From an uncultured Oscillospiraceae bacterium (GTDB taxonomy: Bacteria > Bacillota > Clostridia > Oscillospirales > Oscillospiraceae): 18,210 nt of DNA. Position numbers and translations under genes: made by a program. The DNA lies in NCBI GenBank assembly GCA_900752445.1, contig CAADVN010000280.1:1-18210 (forward strand). The letters run 5' to 3'. Below the pieces are notes generated by a model, which made no database searches, was not told the origin of the DNA, and worked only from the letters and a program-made list of their open reading frames with translations. This document shows positions 7,195-14,889 of this stretch, piece after piece; positions within the stretch are counted from its first letter, which is position 1, and every line of letters starts with the position of its first letter.

Positions 7195-8304
7195 TCAATA
7201 GCGGACCTGGTCGCCCTTCATGCCAACGCGCTTGAGCTCGGGCAGCCAGCAGGTGTAGGCCTTGTGCTCCTCATCCCACCAGTTCGGATGCGCGGGGGTC
7301 ATGGTGACCAGCAGGCGCATTCCTTCCTTCGTGTCCGCGTTGGTCAGCGGTGTGAGCGTGTCAAGGTCTATCGTCCCTATGCCCTCGGGGGCGGTCATGC
7401 AGGTATTACCGGCCTCGTCACGCAGGATGAGGTTCTCGTTTTTGAAATCGATGAAATACTTCTTGCCGTCATCGCCCTTAATAACGGTCGTGCCGAAGTC
7501 AAAGCCGCCCTCCTGCCTGAGGTCGAGCTTCTCTATCGTGCCGCGGCAGAACTCGCGGATCTCAACGGCCTTCTTGAGCTCCTCCATGACATCGGTGCCG
7601 TCGTCACGAGCCCTCAGGATTGCCTGCCCTATCTTCTGAGCCTTGGTGACGCAGCCAATATCCAGCGCCTCGGCCATCTCAGCCTTATTCACGCCCCAGG
7701 TCGAGAAGCCTATGCGCATGTTGTAGAGCATACACATCTGCCTGGCTATCTGCTCACCGGAGTGGTCGCTGACGGGGTAGACTATGATCTCGTCGCCATA
7801 GAGGCTGCCAAGTCCCATGGGTCTGGGCGGATGGCCGTAGAAACAGCCCAGGGTGGTGTTCAGCTCGGGCACGGCACGGCCGTTGCTGTCAACATCCAGG
7901 AACTTGATGCGCTTTGCCGGGTCCTTGTCGGACAGGATGGCCACCATCATCGGCACAAAAGTATTAAAGCCGCCCATCTCGCCGGAGTAGAGGTATTTGA
8001 CGTTCTTGCCTTCGGGGATAAGGGACTTCTGGAAGGCCTTGAAAGCATATACGGCGTCCGGGCCGAACATCGGGAGCTTTGTGTCGAGCATCGCCACGGG
8101 CGAGCCCAGGCCGGCCACCATCGCGGCATACTCATCGTCACCTATCTCCGACAGCTCGAGCATATCCAGTTCGATATTCTCTCCGTCCTGCTCAAGCCGC
8201 TCCAGCATATCCAGGCCAAAGCACAACGAGCCGCCGCCGCCAGCGCCAAGCAAAGTGGCGCCGTAAAGGATCTCAATAATGTCCTGTTTGTAAAGCTTTC
8301 TCAT
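7195..8304 (-). CDS. DUF917 family protein (S-methyl-thiohydantoin desulfurase family)
   Basis: The 369-residue protein opens with the DUF917 signature, a Gly-rich LLGAGGGGSLCFGLDML segment at about residues 18-34, and follows the family's usual pattern to the end, including SGEMGGFNTFVPM and LDVDSNGRAVPELNT in the middle and DLDTLTPLTNADTKEG towards the C-terminus. The family is annotated as S-methyl thiohydantoin desulfurase and is often found beside hydantoinase/oxoprolinase-type enzymes and NCS1 transporters. Biochemistry is known for few members, so the substrate here is open. ATG 8304 has a full AGGAGG site. It is the first gene of the operon (DUF917, NCS1, racemase, pepD), behind a promoter with a perfect TTGTCT-N4-AGACAA palindrome. 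No hydantoinase is visible in the operon, so this protein is the best candidate for the ring-directed step. Confidence 0.85.
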   Translation of the reverse strand: MRKLYKQDIIEILYGATLLGAGGGGSLCFGLDMLERLEQDGENIELDMLELSEIGDDEYAAMVAGLGSPVAMLDTKLPMFGPDAVYAFKAFQKSLIPEGKNVKYLYSGEMGGFNTFVPMMVAILSDKDPAKRIKFLDVDSNGRAVPELNTTLGCFYGHPPRPMGLGSLYGDEIIVYPVSDHSGEQIARQMCMLYNMRIGFSTWGVNKAEMAEALDIGCVTKAQKIGQAILRARDDGTDVMEELKKAVEIREFCRGTIEKLDLRQEGGFDFGTTVIKGDDGKKYFIDFKNENLILRDEAGNTCMTAPEGIGTIDLDTLTPLTNADTKEGMRLLVTMTPAHPNWWDEEHKAYTCWLPELKRVGMKGDQVRY

Positions 8305-8395
8305 TGTTGATGAACCTCCTGAAAACAAATTTAGTCTCGTTTCGTTCTTCCTTACGCAGCAGTTGCCATACGATTTGCACAAATCCCGTGCTTTT

Positions 8396-8439
8396 ATTGT
8401 AGAACTCATTGTTCGATTTGTAATTGTCTGCGCAGACAA
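8396..8439 (-). promoter_or_regulatory. DUF917-operon promoter with PucR-type operator
   Basis: A perfect 16-bp palindrome TTGTCTGCGCAGACAA (8424-8439) runs, on the minus strand, directly into TTACA (8423-8419); after exactly 17 nt comes the -10 TACAAT (8401-8396). The -35 (ATTACA) is poor, and the palindrome is centred near -42, the position of activators that contact sigma next to the -35. The same layout recurs before the lyase gene at 10230-10273. The regulator is inferred to be the adjacent PucR-family protein. Confidence 0.75.
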
Positions 8440-8484
8440 AAAATGGGCTGGCGCGCTTATCTGATAAGGACAAGCGTACCAGCC
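8438..8484 (-). terminator. Rho-independent terminator of the PucR-family gene
   Basis: Stem GGCTGG-CG-CGCTT (8446-8458) / AAGCG-TA-CCAGCC (8472-8484) has a 13-nt loop and a 2-nt internal mismatch, and is followed on the minus strand by six T (8443-8438). It lies 23 bp past the regulator's stop and separates it from the DUF917 operon promoter, so the regulator is a single-gene unit. Confidence 0.88.
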
Positions 8485-8506
8485 GTTTATTCAGCAAATG
8501 GCAATA

Positions 8507-10102
8507 TCAGGTTTCGCCTCTGGTTATTCGATTGATAGCCGCGGCTATGTAGAGGGTATAGGCCCCGGGCAATTTCGTCGGGGAAAAGCCGGTCAGCTCC
8601 TGCACTTGCTTCAGGCGGTATTTCACCGTGTTCAAGTGAACGTACAGCATGCGGGCGGTCTCCTGCATGTTTGAGCCGGCGTCGAGCAGATGCGTTGTCA
8701 GCGTAGTTATGAGTTCTGCGTTTGCCGACCCCAGCCCGGACAGGATGCGGAGATACTGCTCGAGATTTTCGCGGTCGTTCATGATCTTCTGGCACAGCTG
8801 CGAGAACATCATATCCTCTGTCCTCAGCACATCGGCGCGCGGGTATATGCGCCGGGCGCTCCGCCACTGTGCCATGCTTACCAGATATGCCTGGCGCGCG
8901 TCGGCGCTGTCGTTCAGGCAGTCGCAGCAGACTATCTCGTACTGGCGGCTGATGGCCTCGAACTTCTTGCGCGAACCGAAAAGCTCCGCATCGCCCTGTT
9001 TCCCGTTTTGGTGCGAATGCGTAAACACGACGAGCGTGTCATCGTAGTAGCTTATGAGCATCGGGTCGGAAAAGGCCGAGAAGTAATCCGTACATTCCCT
9101 GAACAGCTGCTCGTCATGCCCCATCTTTTCTTTTCTGGGTATGAACAGCCACATCTGGTCCAAATCCTGTATGCGCACGCGGAACATCTGAGCAAGCCTC
9201 TGCTTATGCACCGGCTCGTCATTGATTATTGCCCGAACCAGCTCCGAAATGACAAACTTGCCATGGTTTTTGTTCCAGATATGGATGAACAACCGCACAC
9301 ACTCGCTTGCTTGCCAAAGAATATCGTCCGCCAGAGGCTCGCGGAATTTTAGTGTGTATAGCCGCAGATTATCCAGGTCATCCAGCAGATGTGAACAGCT
9401 TTGCAGATAGCCTTCACCATCACCGAGCGGCACTTTGCATACGCTCTCACTGCCCAGCTCCTTGAGCCAAGCCGGAAGCCGCTCAGATATTACCGCGCCA
9501 AGCGAACGCGGCCAGAATACGGCTGTGTTGAGTTCCCGACGCTGGTCGGTGAGTATGACGGACACTCGCAGATGTTCGCTGAGCATCTTGAGGATGGTCT
9601 CGATCGTCCTCTGCTGCGCCGGCAAGCTGGATATCCAGTCCAGCAGCGTACTGACGAAGAACTGTTCCCGCTGGTGCTCCCGGAAGACCTCGAACATCAC
9701 CTCGCTGATGACCTCGCTGTACTTCAGTCCCGCCTGTCCACGGGGCATGCATATAAGCGGGAAGTCCAGCCTGTCGCACTCATCTAAAAGCCTCTGGTCT
9801 ATTTTCTTCACGATGATGCCGACATAGTACAACACCATCCCCACGCAGCCCACTGCATGAAAACGGCGTATGTTTTCGCACTGGGCCTCCACGTCGTCCG
9901 CGATGGACGCCAGCGCGGATATCAGCAGGTCGTTCCCGTCAAAGGTGACGGAGTTGAAAAACCTGTTCAGGACCTCGTTGGTCCAGCCATATTCCAGCAC
10001 ATTCACTGACTCCACCGGATGGCTCAGGCCGCCGTGTCCGGCGACCACCTCTGCCCCGACCATGCAGGGAAGCTTCATAACGTCGTCAACTGTCACTCCC
10101 AT
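8507..10102 (-). CDS. PucR/CdaR-family transcriptional regulator
   Basis: The 531-residue protein begins with the PucR-like N-terminal domain (VTVDDVMKLPCMVGAEVVAG... FDGNDLLISAL... FPLICMPRG, about residues 1-125), has a long central region, and ends with the PucR C-terminal helix-turn-helix domain (about 450-525). The recognition segment is NMQETARMLYVHLNTVKYRL (starting near residue 474), followed by VQELTG. Family members usually sense purine, amino-acid or sugar-acid breakdown products and activate nearby catabolic operons. ATG 10102 has a GAAAGGAG site, and the gene ends in TGA before its own terminator. It sits between the divergent PLP-lyase gene and the DUF917 operon. Its probable operator is the TTGTCT-N4-AGACAA palindrome found in front of both targets. 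The inducer is unknown. Confidence 0.9.
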   Translation of the reverse strand: MGVTVDDVMKLPCMVGAEVVAGHGGLSHPVESVNVLEYGWTNEVLNRFFNSVTFDGNDLLISALASIADDVEAQCENIRRFHAVGCVGMVLYYVGIIVKKIDQRLLDECDRLDFPLICMPRGQAGLKYSEVISEVMFEVFREHQREQFFVSTLLDWISSLPAQQRTIETILKMLSEHLRVSVILTDQRRELNTAVFWPRSLGAVISERLPAWLKELGSESVCKVPLGDGEGYLQSCSHLLDDLDNLRLYTLKFREPLADDILWQASECVRLFIHIWNKNHGKFVISELVRAIINDEPVHKQRLAQMFRVRIQDLDQMWLFIPRKEKMGHDEQLFRECTDYFSAFSDPMLISYYDDTLVVFTHSHQNGKQGDAELFGSRKKFEAISRQYEIVCCDCLNDSADARQAYLVSMAQWRSARRIYPRADVLRTEDMMFSQLCQKIMNDRENLEQYLRILSGLGSANAELITTLTTHLLDAGSNMQETARMLYVHLNTVKYRLKQVQELTGFSPTKLPGAYTLYIAAAINRITRGET

Positions 10103-10196
10103 CGGCTCCTTTCACCAGCCCTGTCGAAAAACGCTTTTGACATATGATACAGGGTCATCCTTTATAAATATTATCTCAAATCCTGCGGCAAATTTA

Positions 10197-10273
10197 TTTG
10201 TCTAATTAGACAAAATTAAATCCTTTGCCTTGTCTTCTTCAACAATTACAGAGGCAAGCAGCTTCAATATAAT
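10197..10273 (+). promoter_or_regulatory. Lyase-gene promoter with two TTGTCT-N4-RACAA-type operators
   Basis: A perfect 18-bp palindrome TTTGTCTAATTAGACAAA (10197-10214) is followed 32 bp downstream, centre to centre (about three helical turns), by a degenerate copy, TTGTCTTCTTCAACAA (10230-10245). That copy runs into TTACA, then 17 nt, then the -10 TATAAT (10268-10273). The layout from the second copy to the -10 is the same, base for base in spacing, as the DUF917-operon promoter at 8396-8439. The perfect copy also lies about 95 bp upstream of the divergent PucR-family gene and could serve autoregulation. Confidence 0.75.
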
Positions 10274-10372
10274 AAAGAAAGGGGCAACTGTCCGCCAGCC
10301 GGTGTTTGCCGGTGACCGGGGTATCTCCAAATCCAATGGCGCACAGCGCCGAAGCATGGAGGTAGAAGGTAA

Positions 10373-12013
10373 ATGAAAGAGTATCCGCTTAACGTCCCGA
10401 CCCCACGCCATTGCGCCTTTGCTGTCCGCGACCTGCCCACGGTCACCGTGGAGCAGCGCGAGCGGGCGCTGAAGGCCACGCACTACAATGAGTTCGCCTT
10501 TCCATCCGGTCTTCTGACGGTGGATATGCTGTCGGATTCCGGCACGACGGCAATGACGAACCACCAGTGGGCCGCCCTGTTTCTGGGAGATGAGGCCTAC
10601 GGGCGCAACACGGGCTACTATGTCCTTTTGGACACCTTCCGCGATATTTTTGAGCGCGGCGGGGAAAAGAACTGGAAGAAGTCCATAGACCTTGTGCGCA
10701 CTGATTGCCGGGACGTGGAGAAGATGATGGACGAGCTTTATCTGTGCGAATATGAGGGCGGGCTGTTCAACGGCGGCGCCGCGCAGATGGAGAGGCCCAA
10801 CACATTCATCATCCAGCAGGGCCGGGCGGCGGAGTCCGTGCTCATGGAGATCGTGCGGAACATACTCTCGGCGCGGCATCCCGGGAAAGTGTTCACGATA
10901 CCCTCAAACGGCCATTTCGATACAACCGAGGGCAACATCAAGCAGATGGGCTCCATCCCTCGCAATCTCTACAACAAAAAGCTGCTCTACGAGGTGCCCG
11001 AGGGCGGGCGCTATGAGAAGAACCCGTTCAAGGGCAACATGGACATAGAAAAGCTGGAGCAGCTCATACAGGGCGTAGGCCCGGAGAATGTGCCGCTGGT
11101 CTTTGCCTGCATCACGAACAACCCCATCTGCGGCCAGGCTGTCTCCATGGCAAACCTGAAGGAGATAAACAGGGTCGCCCACAAGTACAACATACCCCTG
11201 GTGTTCGACGCGGCGCGCTGGGCGGAAAACGCCTACTTCATCAAGACCAGCGAGGAGGGCTACGCCGACAAGTCCATTGCCGAGATAGCCACGGAGATGT
11301 TCTCGTACTGCGACGCCTTCACGATGTCCGCAAAGAAGGACGGCCACGCCAACATGGGCGGTATGCTTGCCTTCCGCGACAGGGGCCTGTTCTGGAAAAA
11401 CTTTTCGGATTTCAATGCCGACGGCAGCGTGAAGACCGACGTGGGCGTGCTGCTGAAGGTGAAGCAGATCTCCTGCTACGGCAACGACTCCTACGGCGGC
11501 ATGTCCGGCCGCGATATCATGGCGTTGGCAGTGGGCCTGTACGAAAGCTGCAATTTCGGCTATCTGGACGAGCGCATCGCCCAGTGCAACTATCTGGCCG
11601 AGGGCTTCTACAAGGCTGGGATAAAGGGCGTGGTGCTGCCCGCCGGCGGGCACGCGGTGTATATCAATATGGATGAGTTCTTCGACGGCAAGCGCGGGCA
11701 CGATACGTTCGCGGGCGAGGGCTTCTCGCTGGAGCTCATCCGGCGCTATGGCATCCGAGTGTCCGAGCTCGGCGACTACTCGATGGAGTATGACTTAAAG
11801 ACGCCGGAGCAGCAGGCGGAGCTGGCGAACGTGGTGCGCTTTGCCATAGACCGCAGCCGTCTGACGCAGGAGCACCTGGACTATGTGATAGCCGCGGTAA
11901 AGGCTCTGTACGAGGACCGCGAGAGCATACCGAACATGCGCATTGTCTGGGGCCACAATCTTCCCATGCGCCACTTCCACGCATTTCTCGAACCCTATCC
12001 GAACGAGGGCTGA
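10373..12013 (+). CDS. Beta-eliminating lyase, tyrosine phenol-lyase/tryptophanase family, enlarged
   Basis: The 546-residue PLP enzyme is of the aromatic amino-acid beta-lyase group (usual length about 455-475). Family marks include DMLSDSGTTAMT and LGDEAYG (about 51-77), the phosphate loop QQGRAAE (148-154, where relatives have QGRGAE), LVFDAARWAENAYFIK (276-291; PLP-ring Asp279), SAKKDG with the Schiff-base Lys322, and GIRVSELG (carboxylate Arg462). YGGMSGRD has Arg380 as in tyrosine phenol-lyase, whereas the C-terminal PMRHFHA has the His (534) seen in tryptophanase, so it is a mosaic of the two. About 45 extra residues lie around 97-143 and about 20 around 340-365. ATG 10373 has GGAGGTAGAAGG upstream. 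It stands alone between a regulated promoter and a terminator. Expected products are pyruvate, ammonia and a leaving group; the leaving group is not predictable. Confidence 0.85.
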   Translation: MKEYPLNVPTPRHCAFAVRDLPTVTVEQRERALKATHYNEFAFPSGLLTVDMLSDSGTTAMTNHQWAALFLGDEAYGRNTGYYVLLDTFRDIFERGGEKNWKKSIDLVRTDCRDVEKMMDELYLCEYEGGLFNGGAAQMERPNTFIIQQGRAAESVLMEIVRNILSARHPGKVFTIPSNGHFDTTEGNIKQMGSIPRNLYNKKLLYEVPEGGRYEKNPFKGNMDIEKLEQLIQGVGPENVPLVFACITNNPICGQAVSMANLKEINRVAHKYNIPLVFDAARWAENAYFIKTSEEGYADKSIAEIATEMFSYCDAFTMSAKKDGHANMGGMLAFRDRGLFWKNFSDFNADGSVKTDVGVLLKVKQISCYGNDSYGGMSGRDIMALAVGLYESCNFGYLDERIAQCNYLAEGFYKAGIKGVVLPAGGHAVYINMDEFFDGKRGHDTFAGEGFSLELIRRYGIRVSELGDYSMEYDLKTPEQQAELANVVRFAIDRSRLTQEHLDYVIAAVKALYEDRESIPNMRIVWGHNLPMRHFHAFLEPYPNEG

Positions 12014-12080
12014 GGCGCCGCTTCAGAGGCGCTGCTCAGTATCGTCATGGTTTTCTCTATCCCTCCAAAAATCTCCGAAA

Positions 12081-12118
12081 GGACAGGACGGGACGCTTGC
12101 GTCCCGTCTTGTCCTTTT
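12081..12118 (+). terminator. Rho-independent terminator of the lyase gene
   Basis: The near-perfect hairpin GGACA-G-GACGGGAC (12081-12094) / GTCCCGTC-T-TGTCC (12101-12114), with a 6-nt loop, is followed by TTTTT, about 67 bp past the lyase stop. Confidence 0.9.
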
Positions 12119-12120
12119 TA

Positions 12121-12150
12121 AAAGCCTGGCATATTGAAATGCCAGGCTTT
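12121..12150. terminator. Bidirectional terminator between convergent lyase and surface-protein genes
   Basis: A perfect 12-bp inverted repeat, AAAGCCTGGCAT (12121-12132) / ATGCCAGGCTTT (12139-12150), with a 6-nt loop has T-rich ends on both strands. It lies 40 bp beyond the stop of the minus-strand surface-protein gene and just past the lyase terminator. Confidence 0.8.
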
Positions 12151-12189
12151 GTTTGTTCCTACACAGTAGATACCGATTTGTTCTGTTTT

Positions 12190-14649
12190 TCAGTCTTCGA
12201 TAAACCGCATAAATATCGCTGCCGCCTGTGCGCGGGCGGCGGTGGCGGCGGGGCTTACGAGGCCGGTGCCGTCGCCCTCGATGATGCCCTCGGAGACGGC
12301 CCAGCGCATTGCTTCATAAGCCCAATCGCTGATGGTATCAGCGTCCTTCGCGGTGAGCAGGAAGTCCACCGTCGGCTCGCCCTTGTAGCGCCAGAGCATC
12401 GTCACGAGCTGCTCGCGGGTGACGCTGCCCATCGGGTCGGTGCCGTCCGAGACGCCCTCGGCCATGGCCCAGGCCTGAGCCTTCGCGTACCAGTTCGCGC
12501 CGCCGTCGGTGCTCACGCCGTCGAGGCGGGCCAGCATCGTCCAGATCATGGCGCGGTTGAGCGTGGTGTTCGGCGAGAACTGCGCGGCGGAGACGCCGTT
12601 CATCAGCTCATGCTCCCAGGCGTACTTCACCGCGTCGTAATACCACGCGCCGCTTGACACGTCGTAGAACGGGAACACGTCCACATCCGGCTCGTCGTCG
12701 GGCACATCGGGCGTACCCGGCGTGATGTCGGGCATATTGGCCCAGATGGCCTTGAAGCTGGTGTTGCCGGTGATAGCGACCTCGTCGCCGGGCTGGTAAG
12801 TCACACCGTCAACACCGCGCCAGCCCATGAAGATGTAACCGGGCTTCGTCGGGGCTTCCGTGGGGATGGTAAAACAGCTGTTGGCCACGATTATTACAGA
12901 CGAGAGCACATTGCCGTTAGCGGAGTCCAATGTCACCTCGGCGGAGTCTTTAACATAAATCTCAGCGCTGTTTGAAAAGTCATGTGTGTTCGTGTCGATA
13001 TAGTTGCCGTTTTTGTCAAAATATGCCTAACCGGGGTTGAGTGCGGGCAAGCGATCTGCGATATCGCCTGCATTCGAGTAGTAGACCTTTTCATCCACAG
13101 TGATAGATACAAGCTCAGCTTCACTGTCGCAAAGTTTAGGAAAGCCATCTGCTCCAATAGCCCAGACCTTGCCGTTTTCGGCGCCGTCGCCTGTCCATTG
13201 GTTCAAAAGAAATGCTACCTCACCGGAGGAAAACTGCTCAGCGGTTTTGAAATCGTTGTTGGTACTGACTCCCTCGCCTCCGCCTATGTCGCGGCTGGCT
13301 GTGCCTGCGAGCCAGAAGCAGTCCTCTATAACGGCTTCATAGCTGCGAGCGTTGACGAAGGCCACAGCAGAAACGGCGGTGTACTGGAGGCTTTCCACCG
13401 TAATTTTGTTAAGATCGCCGTTATATCCACACAGGCCTCCTACGCGATCGTCGCCGCTGACCATGCCGCTCGAAAAGCAGTGCTTCAGCGTTCCATTTAT
13501 GTTGTTATAGCCGCACAGGCCTCCAACTCCACTGACACCGGTGACAGCTCCACTACTGCTGCTGTTTTTTATTGTGCCGCTGAAATCATTTCTGCCACAC
13601 AGGCCGCCGACTGCAGTATTGCCGTTAACGCTGCCGCTGTTTTCGCAATTTGTTATATTGAGGTCGTTCTTCCCGCACACGCCGCCGACGTCATTGTTGC
13701 CGTTAACGCTGCCGCTGTTGCTGCAGTTAGTCATATTTGCAAACCAGTTGTTTCCGCACACGCCGCCGACCATACTCGAGATAAAAATATTGGTGACCGT
13801 ACCATCTCCCGAAGTGCTGACACCAGTTACGGAACCGCTGTTTTTACAGTTGGTAACCTTGCCAGTGTTGTTCCCGAACACACCGCCAACTTGTCTTGTA
13901 CCTGTAACTGGCCCGCTGTTTTGGCAATTTGTAGCTTTGCCGCCATTCGCTCCGCACACACCGCCGATATACATGCTTGTGCTTATACCGGCATAGGTGC
14001 CTGAACCAACTATCTCGCCACTGTTCCTGCAGTTAACGATGTCGCTGCCCAGAGTGCTCATGCCGCATATACCGCCGGCATCAAATCCACCGATAATCAG
14101 GCCGCTGAAGGTACAATTTGTAATCTTGCCGCAGCAACTACCGCAGATGCCGCCGATCCTCGAGTTGCCTAAGAAATAGCTTGATGTAATATTCACATTT
14201 TTTACAATGCCGCCGGTGTCCACAAAGCCGAACAGGCCGACATAGTTTTGATCTTCGTTTTCTAAATACAGGCCGCTTATGGTATGGCCTTGTCCGTCAA
14301 ATGTACCGGTGTAGCCCTTGCTCGTTGGACCTTCGCATGTGCCTATTGGCTGCCACTCCTTGAAATAACTGACGTTTCCGTTGAACTTGCCGCTCTCATC
14401 CAACACGCCTTCATTGAAGGTAATGTCATTGACCAAGACGACATGGGCGGACAGGTAACCATCAGTGTGGTTTGCGCGGTCCGCAAACCACTAGAGCTCA
14501 TCTGCAGTGCTTATTCTGTATGGATCGTTTTCCGTGCCGCTGCCGGCGGGCTCCGTCTGGTCTCCCGTGTATACTGCAGAAGCGCCTGCTGTGAGCAAAG
14601 TAAAGACCAACAGAAAAAGAACAGGTATCAATATTCTCTTATTTCTCAT
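12190..14649 (-). CDS. Secreted SLH-domain surface protein with Cys-rich GLUG-like repeats and two in-frame TAG codons
   Basis: ATG 14649 has an AGGAGG site and is followed by a signal peptide (MRNKRILIPVLFLLVFTLLT, then AGASA). The frame stays open for 820 codons to TGA, except for TAG at codons 53 (14493-14491) and 541 (13029-13027). The first falls in STADEL-TAG-WFADRAN, where relatives usually have an ordinary residue such as Gln. Residues about 137-415 form about ten GLUG-like repeats (VGGLCG...NC.NSGSV.G), mostly with paired Cys. An InlB-type B-repeat (PTKPGYIFMGWRG..., about 600-637) and three SLH domains (about 660-819; FYDVSSGAWYYDAVKYA) follow and should anchor it to secondary wall polymer. 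If TAG is a stop, only a 52-residue stub is made and the gene is a pseudogene; if read through, a full adhesin-like protein results. Confidence 0.75.
13380..14180 (-). repeat. Tandem GLUG-like coding repeats
   Basis: About ten degenerate units of 20-35 codons encode (V/I/A)GG(V/I/L)(C/F)G followed by a short loop and NC.NSG.V.G. At DNA level some neighbours stay nearly identical: TTGCCGTTAACGCTGCCGCT occurs twice, at about 13620 and 13699. The array suits copy-number change by recombination and is a likely site of assembly collapse. Confidence 0.7.
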
Positions 14650-14676
14650 AAGTTATACCTCCTGTACAGCATTAGC

Positions 14677-14705
14677 ATTATAAAATGAATTCATAAAATA
14701 TGCAA
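14677..14705 (-). promoter_or_regulatory. Promoter of the surface-protein gene
   Basis: On the minus strand TTGCAT (14705-14700), 17 nt, then TATAAT (14682-14677), ending 28 bp before the ATG at 14649, with AGGAGG between. The intact strong promoter argues that the gene is, or recently was, expressed despite its TAG codons. Confidence 0.75.
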
Positions 14706-14793
14706 CAAAGAAAACACCTTAATTATTTGGCTTCGGTCAAGCTCCGTCCGCGTCGTGGTTTAGTGAAGATGGAATAGTGAAGAGGGAATAAGT

Positions 14794-14829
14794 AAAATTG
14801 GCAAGCGCCTTATGGTGCTTGCCAATTTT
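14794..14829 (-). terminator. Native terminator of the tRNA-Ala locus
   Basis: A perfect 13-bp inverted repeat, AAAATTGGCAAGC (14794-14806) / GCTTGCCAATTTT (14817-14829), with a 10-nt loop directly abuts the CCA end of the tRNA fragment. Its A/T-rich ends let it act on either strand. It belongs to the chromosomal side of the integration site. Confidence 0.8.
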
Positions 14830-14888
14830 GGTGGACCTGAAGAGACTCGAACTCTCGACCTCTCGGATGCGAACCGAACGCTCTCCCA
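14829..14888 (-). tRNA. 3' fragment of tRNA-Ala(CGC), probable attachment site (attL) of an integrative element
   Basis: On the minus strand the sequence folds as tRNA positions about 17-76. It has the end of the D-arm (GGGAGAGC), an anticodon stem TTCGG/CCGAG with loop TTCGCAT (anticodon CGC, Ala), variable loop AGGTC, T-arm GAGAG-TTCGAGT-CTCTT, the 3' acceptor strand CAGGTCC, discriminator A and encoded CCA. The matching 5' acceptor strand (GGACCTG) and 5' D-stem are absent; the sequence to the right is unrelated. A tRNA 3' fragment of this kind is the usual scar left where a tyrosine-recombinase element enters a tRNA gene. The intact tRNA should stand at the far end of the element, beyond this window. 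Confidence 0.82.
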
Positions 14889-14889
14889 T

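Noticed and set aside
7096..8310. 404-codon open frame on the plus strand opposite the DUF917 gene
   Set aside because: It is a mirror frame of a clear family member, His/Leu-rich and without domain sense.
8372..8385. GATTTG-CA-CAAATC dyad downstream of the DUF917 promoter start
   Set aside because: It is a short single copy with no match elsewhere in the window; too weak to call an operator.
12982..14004. 340-codon Ala/Val-rich open frame on the plus strand opposite the surface protein
   Set aside because: The repetitive AHAAD-type composition comes from the GLUG repeats read backwards; there is no start signal.
13380..14180. CRISPR-like regular repeats
   Set aside because: The units are degenerate, of unequal length, and encode GLUG-type protein repeats in a continuous frame.
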